Part shown: piece after piece, positions 60,476 to 64,000 of the stretch
Layout: every line of letters begins with the position of its first letter
Position numbering within the stretch: the first letter of the stretch is position 1
NCBI GenBank assembly: GCA_902810075.1
Contig: LR778135.1
Span: forward strand, 930,001 to 994,000
Length of the DNA stretch: 64,000 bases
DNA from: Ruminococcaceae bacterium BL-6
GTDB taxonomy: Bacteria; Bacillota; Clostridia; Oscillospirales; Acutalibacteraceae
Reading direction: 5' to 3'
The notes under the pieces: generated by a model
Seen by the model: the letters and a program-made list of their open reading frames with translations, nothing else
What the model was told of the DNA's origin: nothing
Databases searched by the model: none
Made by a program: the position numbers and the translations under genes

Positions 60476-62851
60476 TCAGGAACGAAGCGCCGCCCCGGCC
60501 TTTTCCAGCTCCTGGATGATTTTTTTCATGATTTTGCCGGTATGCTCGTCGGTAAGGGTTTCGTCGGGCGACCGGAGGACAATGCTGAAGGCGACGCTCT
60601 TTTTGCCGGCTTCGATCTGCTCGCCCCGGTAAACGTCGAAAAGCTTGGTCTTTTCCAACAGCCTGCCCGCTCCGCGGACGATGGCCTTCTCGAGCGTGAG
60701 CACCGGGATGCCGTCGTCGCAGATCAGCGCGAGGTCCCGCGTGACGGCCGGGAATTTCGGCAGCGGCGTGTAATGCTTTTCCATGTCCGCCTGCTCGAAC
60801 ATCAGGTCCGCATCCAGCGAGAAGGAGTAAACGCGGCCCGCGATGCCGTAGTTTTCCGCGACCTTCGGGTGAAGCTCGCCGATCACGCCGAGGCGCCGGC
60901 CCCCCAGGGTGAGCGCCGCGCACCGTCCCGGGTGATAGCTGAATTCGCCGGAGGAGGCTTCGATTTCCCAGCCGGTGACGGAAAGGCGCTCCAGAAGCTG
61001 CTCGACAATGCCCTTGATCACGAAAAAGTCCGCGTCTCCGCCGTACATGCCGCCGATCAGCGTCGTTTTCTCTACCGGAAGTTTGTCCGGGCTGGTCGGG
61101 ATATATTCGGTCGCGAGCTCAAAAAGTGCTGCGGAAGGGTTGCGGTTGTTGTAATTGCGCGCCAGGATCTCCATCATGGAGGGCAGCGCAACCGTGCGCA
61201 TGATGCTGGTGTCCTCGCCGAGCGGATTTGAGATTTTGATTGAATTGCGCAGCGGGTGGTTTCCGGGCATCAGGATTTTATCATAGGCTTTCGGGCTGAT
61301 GAACGAAAACGTCGTGATCTCGCTCATGCCGAGGGCCAGCATGTTGTCGGTCAGGGCGGACAGGAATTTCTGGCGCGGGCTGTAGCCGCCCTGGGTGCCG
61401 CCGCCGAGGGCCGTGCCGGGGATTTTGTCGTACCCGTAAAAGCGCGCGATCTCCTCGGCGACGTCCGCCTTGTGGACAAGGTCGGGCCGGAACGTCGGGA
61501 CGAGTATGGTGTCGCCGTCGAAACCGCAGTCCAGGCGCCGGAGGATCTCCTTCATCTGCTCTTCGGAAAGGCGGGCGTCGAGAAAGCGGTTGATCCATTC
61601 GGCTTCCAGCGGGATGCGGCGCGGCGTCGGGTCGGCCTGTCCGTCCGACAGGATGTCGTCCGTCACGTCGCCCGCGTCCAGCAGCTCCACAAGCTCGCAG
61701 GCGCGTTCCAGCGCGGGGAGGCAGTTGTTGGGGTCCAGCCCTTTTTCGTAGCGGGCCGAAGCGTCCGTGCGCATGCCCTGGCTGCGCGCCGTCAGGCGGA
61801 TGGAGACGGGGTCGAAGCACGCGGATTCAAACACGATGTCCGTCGTCCGGTCCGTGATTCCGCTATGCTCTCCGCCCATCACGCCGGCGATGGCGACCGG
61901 CTTTTCGGCGTCCGCGATCACCAGGTTGTCCGGGGTCAGGCGGCGCTGCGTCCCTTCCAGCGTGGTGATGGATTCCCCGTCCCGCGCACGGCGCACGCGG
62001 ATTTTTCCGCCGCCGATCCTGGAAAGGTCGAACGAGTGCATCGGCTGGCCGTATTCCAGCATTACGTAATTCGTGATATCGACGATGTTGTTGATCGGGC
62101 GCACCCCCATCGCGCGCAGGCGCTCGCGCATCCAGCGCGGCGAGGGCTTGACCCGCACGTTTTTCACGACCCGCGCCGTGTAGACGGGGCACAGGTCGCG
62201 GGCCTCTATTTTCACGTCGAGCAGGCCGCGGCAGCTTCCGTGCCCGGCTTTCACAACGGGCTTGTGCAGCTTCAGCGGCTTCTGGAACGTGGCGGCCGCT
62301 TCCCGGGCAAGGCCGATCACGGAAAAGCAGTCCGGTCGGTTCGAGGTGATCTCGAATTCCACGGTGGTGTCGTTCAGGCCGATCGCTTCGCGGATCGGGT
62401 CGCCCGGCTTGCAGTCCTCCTGCAGGACGAAAATGCCGTTTTCAATCGCGTACGGGAAATCGTGCGCGGTCAGGCCGAGCTCGCCGAGCGAGCACATCAT
62501 GCCGCAGCTTTCCACGCCGCGCAGCTTCCCCTTTTTGATTTTTTTGCCGCCGGGCAGCGTGGAGCCGTGCAGCGCCACAGGCACCAGGTCGCCCACGGTC
62601 AGGTTCGTGGCGCCCGTCACGATCTGGAGCGTTTCGGAGCCGGCATCCAACTTGCAGACGACCAGATGGTCCGCGTCGGGGTGCGGCTCGATGGAAAGCA
62701 CCCTGCCCACGACGACTTTGTCGATTTCGGCGCCTTCCGTCTCATAGCCTTCCACCTTGGAGCCGGACATCGTGACCGCCTCCGTAAAGCTGCGCATCGG
62801 CATGGGGTCGAGCGCGACAAATTCTTTCAGCCATTTCATGGAAAGATTCAT
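60476..62851 (-). CDS. pheT: Phenylalanyl-tRNA synthetase beta subunit
   Basis: 791 residues. EMAP/tRNA-binding domain ([20 protein letters not shown]), B3/4 editing domain ([20 protein letters not shown]), B5, catalytic-like core ([20 protein letters not shown]) and C-terminal ferredoxin anticodon-binding domain ([11 protein letters not shown]). RBS AAGGGGACGG. Coupled to pheS 15 bp upstream. Confidence 0.97.
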   Translation of the reverse strand: MNLSMKWLKEFVALDPMPMRSFTEAVTMSGSKVEGYETEGAEIDKVVVGRVLSIEPHPDADHLVVCKLDAGSETLQIVTGATNLTVGDLVPVALHGSTLPGGKKIKKGKLRGVESCGMMCSLGELGLTAHDFPYAIENGIFVLQEDCKPGDPIREAIGLNDTTVEFEITSNRPDCFSVIGLAREAAATFQKPLKLHKPVVKAGHGSCRGLLDVKIEARDLCPVYTARVVKNVRVKPSPRWMRERLRAMGVRPINNIVDITNYVMLEYGQPMHSFDLSRIGGGKIRVRRARDGESITTLEGTQRRLTPDNLVIADAEKPVAIAGVMGGEHSGITDRTTDIVFESACFDPVSIRLTARSQGMRTDASARYEKGLDPNNCLPALERACELVELLDAGDVTDDILSDGQADPTPRRIPLEAEWINRFLDARLSEEQMKEILRRLDCGFDGDTILVPTFRPDLVHKADVAEEIARFYGYDKIPGTALGGGTQGGYSPRQKFLSALTDNMLALGMSEITTFSFISPKAYDKILMPGNHPLRNSIKISNPLGEDTSIMRTVALPSMMEILARNYNNRNPSAALFELATEYIPTSPDKLPVEKTTLIGGMYGGDADFFVIKGIVEQLLERLSVTGWEIEASSGEFSYHPGRCAALTLGGRRLGVIGELHPKVAENYGIAGRVYSFSLDADLMFEQADMEKHYTPLPKFPAVTRDLALICDDGIPVLTLEKAIVRGAGRLLEKTKLFDVYRGEQIEAGKKSVAFSIVLRSPDETLTDEHTGKIMKKIIQELEKAGAALRS

Positions 62852-62866
62852 AATCCCGTCCCCTTT

Positions 62867-63886
62867 CTAAAACTGTTTCAGGAATCTGACGTCGTTCTCG
62901 TAGAACAGGCGCAGGTCGTCGATGCTGTAGCGGCGCATCACGATGCGCTCCAGCCCCATGCCGAACGCGAAGCCGCTGTATTCCTCGGGGTCGATGCCGC
63001 AGTTCGACAGCACCTTCGGGTGCACCATGCCGCAGCCCAGGATCTCGATCCAGCCCTCGCCCTTGCACAGGCGGCAGCCCTCGCCGTGGCAGCTGAAGCA
63101 CTGCACGTCCACCTCCGCGGAAGGCTCGGTGAACGGAAAATGGTGCGGGCGGAAGCGCACGACGGAATCTTCACCGTACAGGCGCTTGACGAAGGTTTCC
63201 AGCGTGCCCTTCAGATTGGCGAACGTGATCCCTTTGTCGACGACAAGCCCCTCGATCTGGTGAAACAGGGGGGAGTGGGTGGCGTCCACCGCGTCGGAGC
63301 GGTAGACGCGGCCGGGGGAGATGATGCGGATGGGCGGCTTCTGCTTTTCCATGACGCGGACCTGAACCGGAGAGGTCTGGGTGCGCAGCAGGATGTTGTC
63401 GTTGATGTAGAACGTGTCCTGCGTGTCGCGCGCCGGGTGGTTCTTCGGCATGTTCAGCGCCTCGAAATTATAATAGTCGTATTCGACTTCGGGCCCTTCC
63501 ACGATCCGGAACCCCATGCCGACGAAAATCTCCTTCAGCTCGTCGAGCACGATGGTCAGCGGGTGGCGCACGCCGAGCTCGCGGTGCACGCCGGGCAGCG
63601 TCACGTCGAGCTTTTCCCGTTCCAGCCTCCTCTTCATTTCCCCGGCCTTCAGTTCGCTGGCCCGCTTTTCCAGATCCTGCTCGATCAGGGAGCGGATCTG
63701 GTTCGCAAGCTGCCCCACGGCCGGCCGCTCCTCGGCGGAAAGCTTCCCCATCTGCTTTAAGATGGAGGTAAGCTCGCCTTTTTTGCCCAGATATTTTACG
63801 CGCAGGTTTTCCAGAACCTGCTGCCCGTCTGCCTGTGAAAGCTCGCGAACCGCGCGGTCGCGGATCGCTTCCAGCTGCTCTTTCAT
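62867..63886 (-). CDS. pheS: Phenylalanyl-tRNA synthetase alpha subunit
   Basis: 339 residues. N-terminal coiled coil (to about 85), class II motif 1 region ([19 protein letters not shown]), motif 2 ([20 protein letters not shown]) and motif 3 ([14 protein letters not shown]). RBS GGAAAGGAAG. Forms the alpha2-beta2 enzyme with PheT. Controlled by the T-box leader at the window end. Confidence 0.97.
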   Translation of the reverse strand: MKEQLEAIRDRAVRELSQADGQQVLENLRVKYLGKKGELTSILKQMGKLSAEERPAVGQLANQIRSLIEQDLEKRASELKAGEMKRRLEREKLDVTLPGVHRELGVRHPLTIVLDELKEIFVGMGFRIVEGPEVEYDYYNFEALNMPKNHPARDTQDTFYINDNILLRTQTSPVQVRVMEKQKPPIRIISPGRVYRSDAVDATHSPLFHQIEGLVVDKGITFANLKGTLETFVKRLYGEDSVVRFRPHHFPFTEPSAEVDVQCFSCHGEGCRLCKGEGWIEILGCGMVHPKVLSNCGIDPEEYSGFAFGMGLERIVMRRYSIDDLRLFYENDVRFLKQF

Positions 63887-63924
63887 GGCGTTTCTTCCTT
63901 TCCTGCTTTTTTGGGGCTCCGCAA

Positions 63925-64000
63925 ATAAAAAACGCCTTCATCCCGAAAAGGGACGAAGGCGCAATGCTCCGCGGTACCACCCTGATTTTTGAAAGCGTCA
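63925..64000 (-). promoter_or_regulatory. T-box leader of pheST (3' part only)
   Basis: On the minus strand AGGGTGGTACCGCGGAGC (63984-63967) is the T-box sequence, followed by a terminator hairpin CGCCTTCGTCCC with GGGATGAAGGCG (63961-63933) and TTTTTT. The specifier stem lies beyond the window, so tRNA-Phe is inferred from the genes it controls. Confidence 0.92.

Noticed and set aside
61256..63760. Plus-strand 834-codon frame opposite pheST
   Set aside because: Same explanation; pheS and pheT have full domain sets and a T-box on the minus strand.

Overview
The window looks like a chromosome segment of a Gram-positive, endospore-forming member of the Clostridia, probably in or near the Oscillospiraceae/Acutalibacteraceae (inferred from gene content and style, not from a database search). 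Supporting markers are spmA/spmB, the yabO-yabP-yabQ-divIC-yabR run, a SpoVB-type flippase, HemZ, an IreB-type phosphoprotein, a CIRCE-controlled groESL operon, and T-box leaders in front of ileS and pheST. The core genome is GC-rich. The first 12 kb is clearly more AT-rich.

Positions 1-12,000: the window opens inside the 3' end of the RNase P RNA gene (rnpB). An integrated element of about 11.9 kb sits at that 3' end. A 17-bp identical core (102-118 and 11976-11992, inside a 31-bp imperfect repeat) marks attL and attR. A tyrosine recombinase gene adjoins attR, and a 22-bp direct repeat lies just inside each end. The element carries an ArdC-type antirestriction protein, a primase-like Rep protein, a TnpB-family RNA-guided-nuclease homologue that lacks the zinc-ribbon cysteines, a ribbon-helix-helix regulator, a secreted protein, two winged-helix proteins (one resembling the replication-relaxation family), a dense palindrome cluster that may be an origin, a second tyrosine recombinase and several very small ORFs. 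I see no relaxase or type IV secretion gene, so it looks like an integrative element that replicates or is mobilised with help.

12,000-23,000: an ECF sigma factor overlapping a DUF4179 membrane protein (probable anti-sigma), a CPBP membrane protease, an FkbM methyltransferase, a nitroreductase, a remnant resembling the end of mntP, and a metal-related cluster. That cluster consists of a DUF2318 protein, an HMA-UreH-like-cupredoxin fusion and an OmpR/BaeS-like two-component system. A zinc-ribbon AbrB-family regulator follows.

23,000-53,400: spmAB, feoAB, coaX, a hydrolase, T-box-ileS, then recJ-rel-MBL hydrolase-hemZ-nucleoside kinase in tight succession. Next come spoVB-like, mazG, hup, yabO, yabP, yabQ, divIC and yabR, followed by an amidohydrolase, a fumarase alpha subunit without its partner, hpf, an rRNA methyltransferase, CIRCE-groESL, and nfeD with an SPFH protein. 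A 135-164-bp repeat occurs in two intergenic spaces (26.5 and 44.6 kb).

53,400-64,000: a purine operon (purE, purM, purN, a PurO-type IMP cyclohydrolase, a stand-alone AICAR transformylase, purD) sits behind a structured leader RNA with its own terminator that I cannot assign to a known riboswitch class. After a hairpin-rich spacer come ireB and pheST on the minus strand, with the T-box of pheST cut by the window end.
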